A stretch of DNA of 64,000 bases from Leuctra nigra (lineage: Eukaryota > Arthropoda > Insecta > Plecoptera > Leuctridae), in contig OW203761.1 of NCBI GenBank assembly GCA_934045905.1, positions 67,690,626 to 67,754,625 on the forward strand. The letters are read 5' to 3'. The first letter of the stretch is position 1, and every line of letters starts with the position of its first letter. Shown here in pieces: positions 20,101 through 34,349 of this stretch. A program made the position numbers and the translations under genes. The notes beneath the pieces are model-generated. The model saw only the letters and a program-made list of their open reading frames with translations, searched no databases and was not told where the DNA came from.

Positions 20101-23100
20101 ATGTAAAAAAAAATCTCCCCTCTGCCTCCTGGAGTCGCCCGACGTTGCCCGGTCAGATAATTTTATAATAAAGTTAGGTGAGGGTAGGTTAGCGAAGCGA
20201 GCGAAGCGAGCGTAGCTGACCCTTAACAAGCTCTAACCTACAGTGACAAAAAATTGATGAAAACCTATCAGGATTGTGCCCTTCTGCTTCTGAAGGACAT
20301 AAACTAAGAAATGCGGCGTATCGGAGCGTCTGACAGAAAAAAGTGTTTCTGCACTTTTTAAGCCTCTCTCCATCATCTATATGGTGTATCATTTTCAGCT
20401 CTCTAAGAGTAATAGATTCGTCACAAAGTAGGAAACAAACAAAATTTTTTCAATATGAGCTACTTCTAAAGTGGCACCCCCCTGTTTTTATCGAATTTTC
20501 TTGAAGCCTACACAACGTTATGCCGAGAAATGTAATAAAACACTTTTCGAAAAAAAATAGGCTTAAAAATAAAATTATAAAAAAGAACCCCACTCTGCCC
20601 CCTTGGAGTCGCCCGACGCTGCCCTGTCAGATTATTATATAATAAAGTTAGGTTAATACAGGTTAGCGAAGCGAGCGTAGCTGACTCATCACAAGCTTTA
20701 ACCTCCATTGACTAAAAAATGGATGAAAACCTAGGAAATGAGGAAAATCTAAGGAACATTGTTAATTGTTACATTGTTACCTTTGTAGGCTAACCTACAT
20801 TGTTGGTCAATATACATTGACAAAAAAATGGATGAAAACCTAGGAAATGATGAAAATCTAAGGAACATTGTTAATCGTTACATTGTTACCTTTGTAGGCT
20901 AACCTACATTGTTGGTCAATATACATTGACAAAAAAATGGATGAAAATCTATCGGGGGTGGACCCATCAGCTTCTGAATAACACGAACAGTTAATTCCGG
21001 CGAATCGGAGAGTCTGACATAAAAAAGTGTTTCTGCACTTTTTAAGCCTCTCACCAGCTACTATATAGGGTAACGTTGTCAACTCTCTTAGAGTAATAGA
21101 TTCGTCACAAAGTAGGAAACAAATAAAAAAATATCAATATGAGCTACTTCTAAAGTGGCACCCCCCTATTTTTATCGCATTTTCTTGAAGCCTACACAAC
21201 GTTATGCCGAGAAATGAAATAAAACACTTTTCGAAAATAATAGGCTTAACATTAACATGTAAAAAAAAATCTCCCCTCTGCCTCCTGGAGTCGCCCGACG
21301 TTGCCCGGTCAGATAATTTTATAATAAAGTTAGGTGAGGGTAGGTTAGCGAAGCGAGCGAAGCGAGCGTAGCTGACCCTTAACAAGCTCTAACCTACAGT
21401 GACAAAAAATTGATGAAAACCTATCATTGTATATAGATGATTGTGCCCTTCTGCTTCTGAAGGACATAAACTAAGAAATGCGGCGTATCGGAGCGTCTGA
21501 CAGAAAAAAGTGTTTCTGCACTTTTTAAGCCTCTCTCCATCATCTATATGGTGTATCATTTTCAGCTCTCTAAGAGTAATAGATTCGTCACAAAGTAGGA
21601 AACAAACAAAATTTTTTCAATATGAGCTACTTCTAAAGTGGCACCCCCCTGTTTTTATCGAATTTTCTTGAAGCCTACACAACGTTATGCCGAGAAATGT
21701 AATAAAACACTTTTCGAAAAAAAATAGGCTTAAAAATAAAATTATAAAAAAGAACCCCACTCTGCCCCCTTGGAGTCGCCCGACGCTGCCCTGTCAGATT
21801 ATTATATAATAAAGTTAGGTTAATACAGGTTAGCGAAGCGAGCGTAGCTGACTCATCACAAGCTTTAACCTCCATTGACTAAAAAATGGATGAAAACCTA
21901 GGAAATGAGGAAAATCTAAGGAACATTGTTAATTGTTACATTGTTACCTTTGTAGGCTAACCTACATTGTTGGTCAATATACATTGACAAAAAAATGGAT
22001 GAAAACCTAGGAAATGATGAAAATCTAAGGAACATTGTTAATTGTTACATTGTTACCTTTGTAGGCTAACCTACATTGTTGGTCAATATACATTGACAAA
22101 AAAATGGATGAAAATCTATCGGGGGTGGACCCATCAGCTTCTGAATAACACGAACAGTTAATTCCGGCGAATCGGAGAGTCTGACATAAAAAAGTGTTTC
22201 TGCACTTTTTAAGCCTCTCACCATCTACTATAATGGGTAACGTTGTCAACTCTCTTAGAGTAATAGATTCGTCACAAAGTAGGAAACAAATAAAAAAATA
22301 TCAATATGAGCTACTTCTAAAGTGGCACCCCCTATTTTTATCGCATTTTCTTGAAGCCTACACAACGTTATGCCGAGAAATGAAATAAAACACTTTTCGA
22401 AAATAATAGGCTTAACATTAACATGTAAAAAAAAATCTCCCCTCTGCCTCCTGGAGTCGCCCGACGTTGCCCGGTCAGATAATTTTATAATAAAGTTAGG
22501 TGAGGGTAGGTTAGCGAAGCGAGCGAAGCGAGCGTAGCTGACCCTTAACAAGCTTAAACCTACAGTGACAAAAAATTGATGAAAACCTATCAGGATTGTG
22601 CCCTTCTGCTTCTGAAGGACATAAACTAAGAAATGCGGCGTATCGGAGCGTCTGACAGAAAAAAGTGTTTCTGCACTTTTTAAGCCTCTCTCCATCATCT
22701 ATATGGTGTATCATTTTCAGCTCTCTTAGAGTAATAGATTCGTCACAAAGTAGGAAACAAACAAAATTTTTTCAATATGAGCTACTTCTAAAGTGGCACC
22801 CCCCTGTTTTTATCGAATTTTCTTGAAGCCTACACAACGTTATGCCGAGAAATGTAATAAAACACTTTTCGAAAAAAAATAGGCTTAAAAATAAAATTAT
22901 AAAAAAGAACCCCACTCTGCCCCCTTGGAGTCGCCCGACGCTGCCCTGTCAGATTATTATATAATAAAGTTAGGTTAATACAGGTTAGCGAAGCGAGCGT
23001 AGCTGACTCATCACAAGCTTTAACCTCCATTGACTAAAAAATGGATGAAAACCTAGGAAATGAGGAAAATCTAAGGAACATTGTTAATTGTTACATTGTT

Positions 23101-26100
23101 ACCTTTGTAGGCTAACCTACATTGTTGGTCAATATACATTGACAAAAAAATGGATGAAAACCTAGGAAATGATGAAAATCTAAGGAACATTGTTAATCGT
23201 TACATTGTTACCTTTGTAGGCTAACCTACATTGTTGGTCAATATACATTGACAAAAAAATGGATGAAAATCTATCGGGGGTGGACCCATCAGCTTCTGAA
23301 TAACACGAACAGTTAATTCCGGCGAATCGGAGAGTCTGACATAAAAAAGTGTTTCTGCACTTTTTAAGCCTCTCACCAGCTACTATATAGGGTAACGTTG
23401 TCAACTCTCTTAGAGTAATAGATTCGTCACAAAGTAGGAAACAAATAAAAAAATATCAATATGAGCTACTTCTAAAGTGGCACCCCCCTATTTTTATCGC
23501 ATTTTCTTGAAGCCTACACAACGTTATGCCGAGAAATGAAATAAAACACTTTTCGAAAATAATAGGCTTAACATTAACATGTAAAAAAAAATCTCCCCTC
23601 TGCCTCCTGGAGTCGCCCGACGTTGCCCGGTCAGATAATTTTATAATAAAGTTAGGTGAGGGTAGGTTAGCGAAGCGAGCGAAGCGAGCGTAGCTGACCC
23701 TTAACAAGCTCTAACCTACAGTGACAAAAAATTGATGAAAACCTATCATTGTATATAGATGATTGTGCCCTTCTGCTTCTGAAGGACATAAACTAAGAAA
23801 TGCGGCGTATCGGAGCGTCTGACAGAAAAAAGTGTTTCTGCACTTTTTAAGCCTCTCTCCATCATCTATATGGTGTATCATTTTCAGCTCTCTAAGAGTA
23901 ATAGATTCGTCACAAAGTAGGAAACAAACAAAATTTTTTCAATATGAGCTACTTCTAAAGTGGCACCCCCCTGTTTTTATCGAATTTTCTTGAAGCCTAC
24001 ACAACGTTATGCCGAGAAATGTAATAAAACACTTTTCGAAAAAAAATAGGCTTAAAAATAAAATTATAAAAAAGAACCCCACTCTGCCCCCTTGGAGTCG
24101 CCCGACGCTGCCCTGTCAGATTATTATATAATAAAGTTAGGTTAATACAGGTTAGCGAAGCGAGCGTAGCTGACTCATCACAAGCTTTAACCTCCATTGA
24201 CTAAAAAATGGATGAAAACCTAGGAAATGAGGAAAATCTAAGGAACATTGTTAATTGTTACATTGTTACCTTTGTAGGCTAACCTACATTGTTGGTCAAT
24301 ATACATTGACAAAAAAATGGATGAAAACCTAGGAAATGATGAAAATCTAAGGAACATTGTTAATTGTTACATTGTTACCTTTGTAGGCTAACCTACATTG
24401 TTGGTCAATATACATTGACAAAAAAATGGATGAAAATCTATCGGGGGTGGACCCATCAGCTTCTGAATAACACGAACAGTTAATTCCGGCGAATCGGAGA
24501 GTCTGACATAAAAAAGTGTTTCTGCACTTTTTAAGCCTCTCACCATCTACTATATAGGGTAACGTTGTCAACTCTCTTAGAGTAATAGATTCGTCACAAA
24601 GTAGGAAACAAATAAAAAAATATCAATATGAGCTACTTCTAAAGTGGCACCCCCTATTTTTATCGCATTTTCTTGAAGCCTACACAACGTTATGCCGAGA
24701 AATGAAATAAAACACTTTTCGAAAATAATAGGCTTAACATTAACATGTAAAAAAAAATCTCCCCTCTGCCTCCTGGAGTCGCCCGACGTTGCCCGGTCAG
24801 ATAATTTTATAATAAAGTTAGGTGAGGGTAGGTTAGCGAAGCGAGCGAAGCGAGCGTAGCTGACCCTTAACAAGCTTAAACCTACAGTGACAAAAAATTG
24901 ATGAAAACCTATCAGGATTGTGCCCTTCTGCTTCTGAAGGACATAAACTAAGAAATGCGGCGTATCGGAGCGTCTGACAGAAAAAAGTGTTTCTGCACTT
25001 TTTAAGCCTCTCTCCATCATCTATATGGTGTATCATTTTCAGCTCTCTAAGAGTAATAGATTCGTCACAAAGTAGGAAACAAACAAAATTTTTTCAATAT
25101 GAGCTACTTCTAAAGTGGCACCCCCCTGTTTTTATCGAATTTTCTTGAAGCCTACACAACGTTATGCCGAGAAATGTAATAAAAAACTTTTCGAAAAAAA
25201 ATAGGCTTAAAAATAAAATTATAAAAAAGAACCCCACTCTGCCCCCTTGGAGTCGCCCGACGCTGCCCTGTCAGATTATTATATAATAAAGTTAGGTTAA
25301 TACAGGTTAGCGAAGCGAGCGTAGCTGACTCATCACAAGCTTTAACCTCCATTGACTAAAAAATGGATGAAAACCTAGGAAATGAGGAAAATCTAAGGAA
25401 CATTGTTAATTGTTACATTGTTACCTTTGTAGGCTAACCTACATTGTTGGTCAATATACATTGACAAAAAAATGGATGAAAACCTAGGAAATGATGAAAA
25501 TCTAAGGAACATTGTTAATTGTTACATTGTTACCTTTGTAGGCTAACCTACATTGTTGGTCAATATACATTGACAAAAAAATGGATGAAAATCTATCGGG
25601 GGTGGACCCATCAGCTTCTGAATAACACGAACAGTTAATTCCGGCGAATCGGAGAGTCTGACATAAAAAAGTGTTTCTGCACTTTTTAAGCCTCTCACCA
25701 TCTACTATATAGGGTAACGTTGTCAACTCTCTTAGAGTAATAGATTCGTCACAAAGTAGGAAACAAATAAAAAAATATCAATATGAGCTACTTCTAAAGT
25801 GGCACCCCCTATTTTTATCGCATTTTCTTGAAGCCTACACAACGTTATGCCGAGAAATGAAATAAAACACTTTTCGAAAATAATAGGCTTAACATTAACA
25901 TGTAAAAAAAAATCTCCCCTCTGCCTCCTGGAGTCGCCCGACGTTGCCCGGTCAGATAATTTTATAATAAAGTTAGGTGAGGGTAGGTTAGCGAAGCGAG
26001 CGAAGCGAGCGTAGCTGACCCTTAACAAGCTTAAACCTACAGTGACAAAAAATTGATGAAAACCTATCAGGATTGTGCCCTTCTGCTTCTGAAGGACATA

Positions 26101-29100
26101 AACTAAGAAATGCGGCGTATCGGAGCGTCTGACAGAAAAAAGTGTTTCTGCACTTTTTAAGCCTCTCTCCATCATCTATATGGTGTATCATTTTCAGCTC
26201 TCTAAGAGTAATAGATTCGTCACAAAGTAGGAAACAAACAAAATTTTTTCAATATGAGCTACTTCTAAAGTGGCACCCCCCTGTTTTTATCGAATTTTCT
26301 TGAAGCCTACACAACGTTATGCCGAGAAATGTAATAAAACACTTTTCGAAAAAAAATAGGCTTAAAAATAAAATTATAAAAAAGAACCCCACTCTGCCCC
26401 CTTGGAGTCGCCCGACGCTGCCCTGTCAGATTATTATATAATAAAGTTAGGTTAATACAGGTTAGCGAAGCGAGCGTAGCTGACTCATCACAAGCTTTAA
26501 CCTCCATTGACTAAAAAATGGATGAAAACCTAGGAAATGAGGAAAATCTAAGGAACATTGTTAATTGTTACATTGTTACCTTTGTAGGCTAACCTACATT
26601 GTTGGTCAATATACATTGACAAAAAAATGGATGAAAACCTAGGAAATGATGAAAATCTAAGGAACATTGTTAATCGTTACATTGTTACCTTTGTAGGCTA
26701 ACCTACATTGTTGGTCAATATACATTGACAAAAAAATGGATGAAAATCTATCGGGGGTGGACCCATCAGCTTCTGAATAACACGAACAGTTAATTCCGGC
26801 GAATCGGAGAGTCTGACATAAAAAAGTGTTTCTGCACTTTTTAAGCCTCTCACCAGCTACTATATAGGGTAACGTTGTCAACTCTCTTAGAGTAATAGAT
26901 TCGTCACAAAGTAGGAAACAAATAAAAAAATATCAATATGAGCTACTTCTAAAGTGGCACCCCCCTATTTTTATCGCATTTTCTTGAAGCCTACACAACG
27001 TTATGCCGAGAAATGAAATAAAACACTTTTCGAAAATAATAGGCTTAACATTAACATGTAAAAAAAAATCTCCCCTCTGCCTCCTGGAGTCGCCCGACGT
27101 TGCCCGGTCAGATAATTTTATAATAAAGTTAGGTGAGGGTAGGTTAGCGAAGCGAGCGAAGCGAGCGTAGCTGACCCTTAACAAGCTCTAACCTACAGTG
27201 ACAAAAAATTGATGAAAACCTATCATTGTATATAGATGATTGTGCCCTTCTGCTTCTGAAGGACATAAACTAAGAAATGCGGCGTATCGGAGCGTCTGAC
27301 AGAAAAAAGTGTTTCTGCACTTTTTAAGCCTCTCTCCATCATCTATATGGTGTATCATTTTCAGCTCTCTAAGAGTAATAGATTCGTCACAAAGTAGGAA
27401 ACAAACAAAATTTTTTCAATATGAGCTACTTCTAAAGTGGCACCCCCCTGTTTTTATCGAATTTTCTTGAAGCCTACACAACGTTATGCCGAGAAATGTA
27501 ATAAAACACTTTTCGAAAAAAAATAGGCTTAAAAATAAAATTATAAAAAAGAACCCCACTCTGCCCCCTTGGAGTCGCCCGACGCTGCCCTGTCAGATTA
27601 TTATATAATAAAGTTAGGTTAATACAGGTTAGCGAAGCGAGCGTAGCTGACTCATCACAAGCTTTAACCTCCATTGACTAAAAAATGGATGAAAACCTAG
27701 GAAATGAGGAAAATCTAAGGAACATTGTTAATTGTTACATTGTTACCTTTGTAGGCTAACCTACATTGTTGGTCAATATACATTGACAAAAAAATGGATG
27801 AAAACCTAGGAAATGATGAAAATCTAAGGAACATTGTTAATTGTTACATTGTTACCTTTGTAGGCTAACCTACATTGTTGGTCAATATACATTGACAAAA
27901 AAATGGATGAAAATCTATCGGGGGTGGACCCATCAGCTTCTGAATAACACGAACAGTTAATTCCGGCGAATCGGAGAGTCTGACATAAAAAAGTGTTTCT
28001 GCACTTTTTAAGCCTCTCACCATCTACTATATAGGGTAACGTTGTCAACTCTCTTAGAGTAATAGATTCGTCACAAAGTAGGAAACAAATAAAAAAATAT
28101 CAATATGAGCTACTTCTAAAGTGGCACCCCCTATTTTTATCGCATTTTCTTGAAGCCTACACAACGTTATGCCGAGAAATGAAATAAAACACTTTTCGAA
28201 AATAATAGGCTTAACATTAACATGTAAAAAAAAAATCTCCCCTCTGCCTCCTGGAGTCGCCCGACGTTGCCCGGTCAGATAATTTTATAATAAAGTTAGG
28301 TGAGGGTAGGTTAGCGAAGCGAGCGAAGCGAGCGTAGCTGACCCTTAACAAGCTTTAACCTACAGTGACAAAAAATTGATGAAAACCTATCAGGATTGTG
28401 CCCTTCTGCTTCTGAAGGACATAAACTAAGAAATGCGGCGTATCGGAGCGTCTGACAGAAAAAAGTGTTTCTGCACTTTTTAAGCCTCTCTCCATCATCT
28501 ATATGGTGTATCATTTTCAGCTCTCTAAGAGTAAAAAATTCGTCACAAAGTAGGAAACAAACATAATTTTTTCAATATGAGCTATTTCTAAAGTGGCACC
28601 CCCCTGTTTTTATCGAATTTTCTTGAAGCCTACACAACGTTATGCCGAGAAATGTAATAAAACACTTTTCGAAAAAAAATAGGCTTAAAAATAAAATTAT
28701 AAAAAAGGAACCCCACTCTGCCACCTTGGAGTCGCCCGACGCTGCCCTGTCAGATTATTATATAATAAAGTTAGGTAAATACAGGTTAGCGAAGCGAGCG
28801 TAGCTGACTCATCACAAGCTTTAACCTCCATTGACTAAAAAATGGATGAAAACCTAGGAAATGAGGAAAATCTAAGGAACATTGTTAATTGTTACATTGT
28901 TACCTTTGTAGGCTAACCTACATTGTTGGTCAATATACATTGACAAAAAGTGGATGAAAACCTAGGAAATGATGAAAATCTAAGGAACATTGTTAATCGT
29001 TACATTGTTACCTTTGTAGGCTAACCTACATTGTTGGTCAATATACATTGACAAAAAAATGGATGAAAATCTATCGGGGGTGGACCCATCAGCTTCTGAA

Positions 29101-32100
29101 TAACACGAACAGTTAATTCCGGCGAATCGGAGAGTCTGACATAAAAAAGTGTTTCTGCACTTTTTAAGCCTCTCACCATCTACTATATAGGGTAACGTTG
29201 TCAACTCTCTTAGAGTAATAGATTCGTCACAAAGTAGGAAACAAATAAAAAAATATCAATATGAGCTACTTCTAAAGTGGCACCCCCCTATTTTTATCGC
29301 ATTTTCTTGAAGCCTACACAACGTTATGCCGAGAAATGAAATAAAACACTTTTCGAAAATAATAGGCTTAACATTAACATGTAAAAAAAAATCTCCCCTC
29401 TGCCTCCTGGAGTCGCCCGACGTTGCCCGGTCAGATAATTTTATAATAAAGTTAGGTGAGGGTAGGTTAGCGAAGCGAGCGAAGCGAGCGTAGCTGACCC
29501 TTAACAAGCTCTAACCTACAGTGACAAAAAATTGATGAAAACCTATCAGGATTGTGCCCTTCTGCTTCTGAAGGACATAAACTAAGAAATGCGGCGTATC
29601 GGAGCGTCTGACAGAAAAAAGTGTTTCTGCACTTTTTAAGCCTCTCTCCATCATCTATATGGTGTATCATTTTCAGCTCTCTAAGAGTAAAAAATTCGTC
29701 ACAAAGTAGGAAACAAACATAATTTTTTCAATATGAGCTATTTCTAAAGTGGCACCCCCCTGTTTTTATCGAATTTTCTTGAAGCCTACACAACGTTATG
29801 CCGAGAAATGTAATAAAACACTTTTCGAAAAAAAATAGGCTTAAAAATAAAATTATAAAAAAGGAACCCCACTCTGCCACCTTGGAGTCGCCCGACGCTG
29901 CCCTGTCAGATTATTATATAATAAAGTTAGGTAAATACAGGTTAGCGAAGCGAGCGTAGCTGACTCATCACAAGCTTTAACCTCCATTGACTAAAAAATG
30001 GATGAAAACCTAGGAAATGAGGAAAATCTAAGGAACATTGTTAATTGTTACATTGTTACCTTTGTAGGCTAACCTACATTGTTGGTCAATATACATTGAC
30101 AAAAAGTGGATGAAAACCTCGGAAATGATGAAAATCTAAGGAACATTGTTAATCGTTACATTGTTACCTTTGTAGGCTAACCTACATTGTTGGTCAATAT
30201 ACATTGACAAAAAAATGGATGAAAATCTATCGGGGGTGGACCCATCAGCTTCTGAATAACACGAACAGTTAATTCCGGCGAATCGGAGAGTCTGACATAA
30301 AAAAGTGTTTCTGCACTTTTTAAGCCTCTCACCATCTACTATATAGGGTAACGTTGTCAACTCTCTTAGAGTAATAGATTCGTCACAAAGTAGGAAACAA
30401 ATAAAAAAATATCAATATGAGCTACTTCTAAAGTGGCACCCCCCTATTTTTATCGCATTTTCTTGAAGCCTACACAACGTTATGCCGAGAAATGAAATAA
30501 AACACTTTTCGAAAATAATAGGCTTAACATTAACATGTAAAAAAAAATCTCCCCTCTGCCTCCTGGAGTCGCCCGACGTTGCCCGGTCAGATAATTTTAT
30601 AATAAAGTTAGGTGAGGGTAGGTTAGCGAAGCGAGCGAAGCGAGCGTAGCTGACCCTTAACAAGCTCTAACCTACAGTGACAAAAAATTGATGAAAACCT
30701 ATCAGGATTGTGCCCTTCTGCTTCTGAAGGACATAAACTAAGAAATGCGGCGTATCGGAGCGTCTGACAGAAAAAAGTGTTTCTGCACTTTTTAAGCCTC
30801 TCTCCATCATCTATATGGTGTATCATTTTCAGCTCTCTAAGAGTAAAAAATTCGTCACAAAGTAGGAAACAAACAAAATTTTTTCAATATGAGCTATTTC
30901 TAAAGTGGCACCCCCCTGTTTTTATCGAATTTTCTTGAAGCCTACACAACGTTATGCCGAGAAATGTAATAAAACACTTTTCGAAAAAAAATAGGCTTAA
31001 AAATAAAATTATAAAAAAGGAACCCCACTCTGCCACCTTGGAGTCGCCCGACGCTGCCCTGTCAGATTATTATATAATAAAGTTAGGTAAATACAGGTTA
31101 GCGAAGCGAGCGTAGCTGACTCATCACAAGCTTTAACCTCCATTGACTAAAAAATGGATGAAAACCTAGGAAATGAGGAAAATCTAAGGAACATTGTTAA
31201 TTGTTACATTGTTACCTTTGTAGGCTAACCTACATTGTTGGTCAATATACATTGACAAAAAGTGGATGAAAACCTAGGAAATGATGAAAATCTAAGGAAC
31301 ATTGTTAATCGTTACATTGTTACCTTTGTAGGCTAACCTACATTGTTGGTCAATATACATTGACAAAAAAATGGATGAAAATCTATCGGGGGTGGACCCA
31401 TCAGCTTCTGAATAACACGAACAGTTAATTCCGGCGAATCGGAGAGTCCGACATAAAAAAGTGTTTCTGCACTTTTTAAGCCTCTCACCATCTACTATAT
31501 AGGGTAACGTTGTCAACTCTCTTAGAGTAATAGATTCGTCACAAAGTAGGAAACAAATAAAAAAATATCAATATGAGCTACTTCTAAAGTGGCACCCCCC
31601 TATTTTTATCGCATTTTCTTGAAGCCTACACAACGTTATGCCGAGAAATGAAATAAAACACTTTTCGAAAATAATAGGCTTAACATTAACATGTAAAAAA
31701 AAATCTCCCCTCTGCCTCCTGGAGTCGCCCGACGTTGCCCGGTCAGATAATTTTATAATAAAGTTAGGTGAGGGTAGGTTAGCGAAGCGAGCGAAGCGAG
31801 CGTAGCTGACCCTTAACAAGCTCTAACCTACAGTGACAAAAAATTGATGAAAACCTATCAGGATTGTGCCCTTCTGCTTCTGAAGGACATAAACTAAGAA
31901 ATGCGGCGTATCGGAGCGTCTGACAGAAAAAAGTGTTTCTGCACTTTTTAAGCCTCTCTCCATCATCTATATGGTGTATCATTTTCAGCTCTCTAAGAGT
32001 AATAGATTCGTCACAAAGTAGGAAACAAACAAAATTTTTTCAATATGAGCTACTTCTAAAGTGGCACCCCCCTGTTTTTATCGAATTTTCTTGAAGCCTA

Positions 32101-34349
32101 CACAACGTTATGCCGAGAAATGTAATAAAACACTTTTCGAAAAAAAAAAGGCTTAAAAATAAAATTATAAAAAAGAACCCCACTCTGCCCCCTTGGAGTC
32201 GCCCGACGCTGCCCTGTCAGATTATTATATAATAAAGTTAGGTTAATACAGGTTAGCGAAGCGAGCGTAGCTGACTCATCACAAGCTTTAACCTCCATTG
32301 ACTAAAAAATGGATGAAAACCTAGGAAATGAGGAAAATCTAAGGAACATTGTTAATTGTTACATTGTTACCTTTGTAGGCTAACCTACATTGTTGGTCAA
32401 TATACATTGACAAAAAGTGGATGAAAACCTAGGAAATGATGAAAATCTAAGGAACATTGTTAATCGTTACATTGTTACCTTTGTAGGCTAACCTACATTG
32501 TTGGTCAATATACATTGACAAAAAAATGGATGAAAATCTATCGGGGGTGGACCCATCAGCTTCTGAATAACACGAACAGTTAATTCCGGCGAATCGGAGA
32601 GTCTGACATAAAAAAGTGTTTCTGCACTTTTTAAGCCTCTCACCATCTACTATATAGGGTAACGTTGTCAACTCTCTTAGAGTAATAGATTCGTCACAAA
32701 GTAGGAAACAAATAAAAAAATATCAATATGAGCTACTTCTAAAGTGGCACCCCCCTATTTTTATCGCATTTTCTTGAAGCCTACACAACGTTATGCCGAG
32801 AAATGAAATAAAACACTTTTCGAAAATAATAGGCTTAACATTAACATGTAAAAAAAAATCTCCCCTCTGCCTCCTGGAGTCGCCCGACGTTGCCCGGTCA
32901 GATAATTTTATAATAAAGTTAGGTGAGGGTAGGTTAGCGAAGCGAGCGAAGCGAGCGTAGCTGACCCTTAACAAGCTCTAACCTACAGTGACAAAAAATT
33001 GATGAAAACCTATCAGGATTGTGCCCTTCTGCTTCTGAAGGACATAAACTAAGAAATGCGGCGTATCGGAGCGTCTGACAGAAAAAAGTGTTTCTGCACT
33101 TTTTAAGCCTCTCTCCATCATCTATATGGTGTATCATTTTCAGCTCTCTAAGAGTAATAGATTCGTCACAAAGTAGGAAACAAACAAAATTTTTTCAATA
33201 TGAGCTACTTCTAAAGTGGCACCCCCCTGTTTTTATCGAATTTTCTTGAAGCCTACACAACGTTATGCCGAGAAATGTAATAAAACACTTTTCGAAAAAA
33301 AATAGGCTTAAAAATAAAATTATAAAAAAGGAACCCCACTCTGCCCCCTTGGAGTCGCCCGACGCTGCCCTGTCAGATTATTATATAATAAAGTTAGGTA
33401 AATACAGGTTAGCGAAGCGAGCGTAGCTGACTCATCACAAGCTTTAACCTCCATTGACTAAAAAATGGATGAAAACCTATTAAATGAGGAAAATCTAAGG
33501 AACATTGTTAATTGTTACATTGTTACCTTTGTAGGCTAACCTACATTGTTGGTCAATATACATTGACAAAAAGTGGATGAAAACCTAGGAAATGATGAAA
33601 ATCTAAGGAACATTGTTAATCGTTACATTGTTACCTTTGTAGGCTAACCTACATTGTTGGTCAATATACATTGACAAAAAAATGGATGAAAATCTATCGG
33701 GGGTGGACCCATCAGCTTCTGAATAACACGAACAGTTAATTCCGGCGAATCGGAGAGTCTGACATAAAAAAGTGTTTCTGCACTTTTTAAGCCTCTCACC
33801 ATCTACTATATAGGGTAACGTTGTCAACTCTCTTAGAGTAATAGATTCGTCACAAAGTAGGAAACAAATAAAAAAATATCAATATGAGCTACTTCTAAAG
33901 TGGCACCCCCCTATTTTTATCGCATTTTCTTGAAGCCTACACAACGTTATGCCGAGAAATGAAATAAAACACTTTTCGAAAATAATAGGCTTAACATTAA
34001 CATGTAAAAAAAAATCTCCCCTCTGCCTCCTGGAGTCGCCCGACGTTGCCCGGTCAGATAATTTTATAATAAAGTTAGGTGAGGGTAGGTTAGCGAAGCG
34101 AGCGAAGCGAGCGTAGCTGACCCTTAACAAGCTCTAACCTACAGTGACAAAAAATTGATGAAAACCTATCAGGATTGTGCCCTTCTGCTTCTGAAGGACA
34201 TAAACTAAGAAATGCGGCGTATCGGAGCGTCTGACAGAAAAAAGTGTTTCTGCACTTTTTAAGCCTCTCTCCATCATCTATATGGTGTATCATTTTCAGC
34301 TCTCTAAGAGTAATAGATTCGTCACAAAGTAGGAAACAAACAAAATTTT

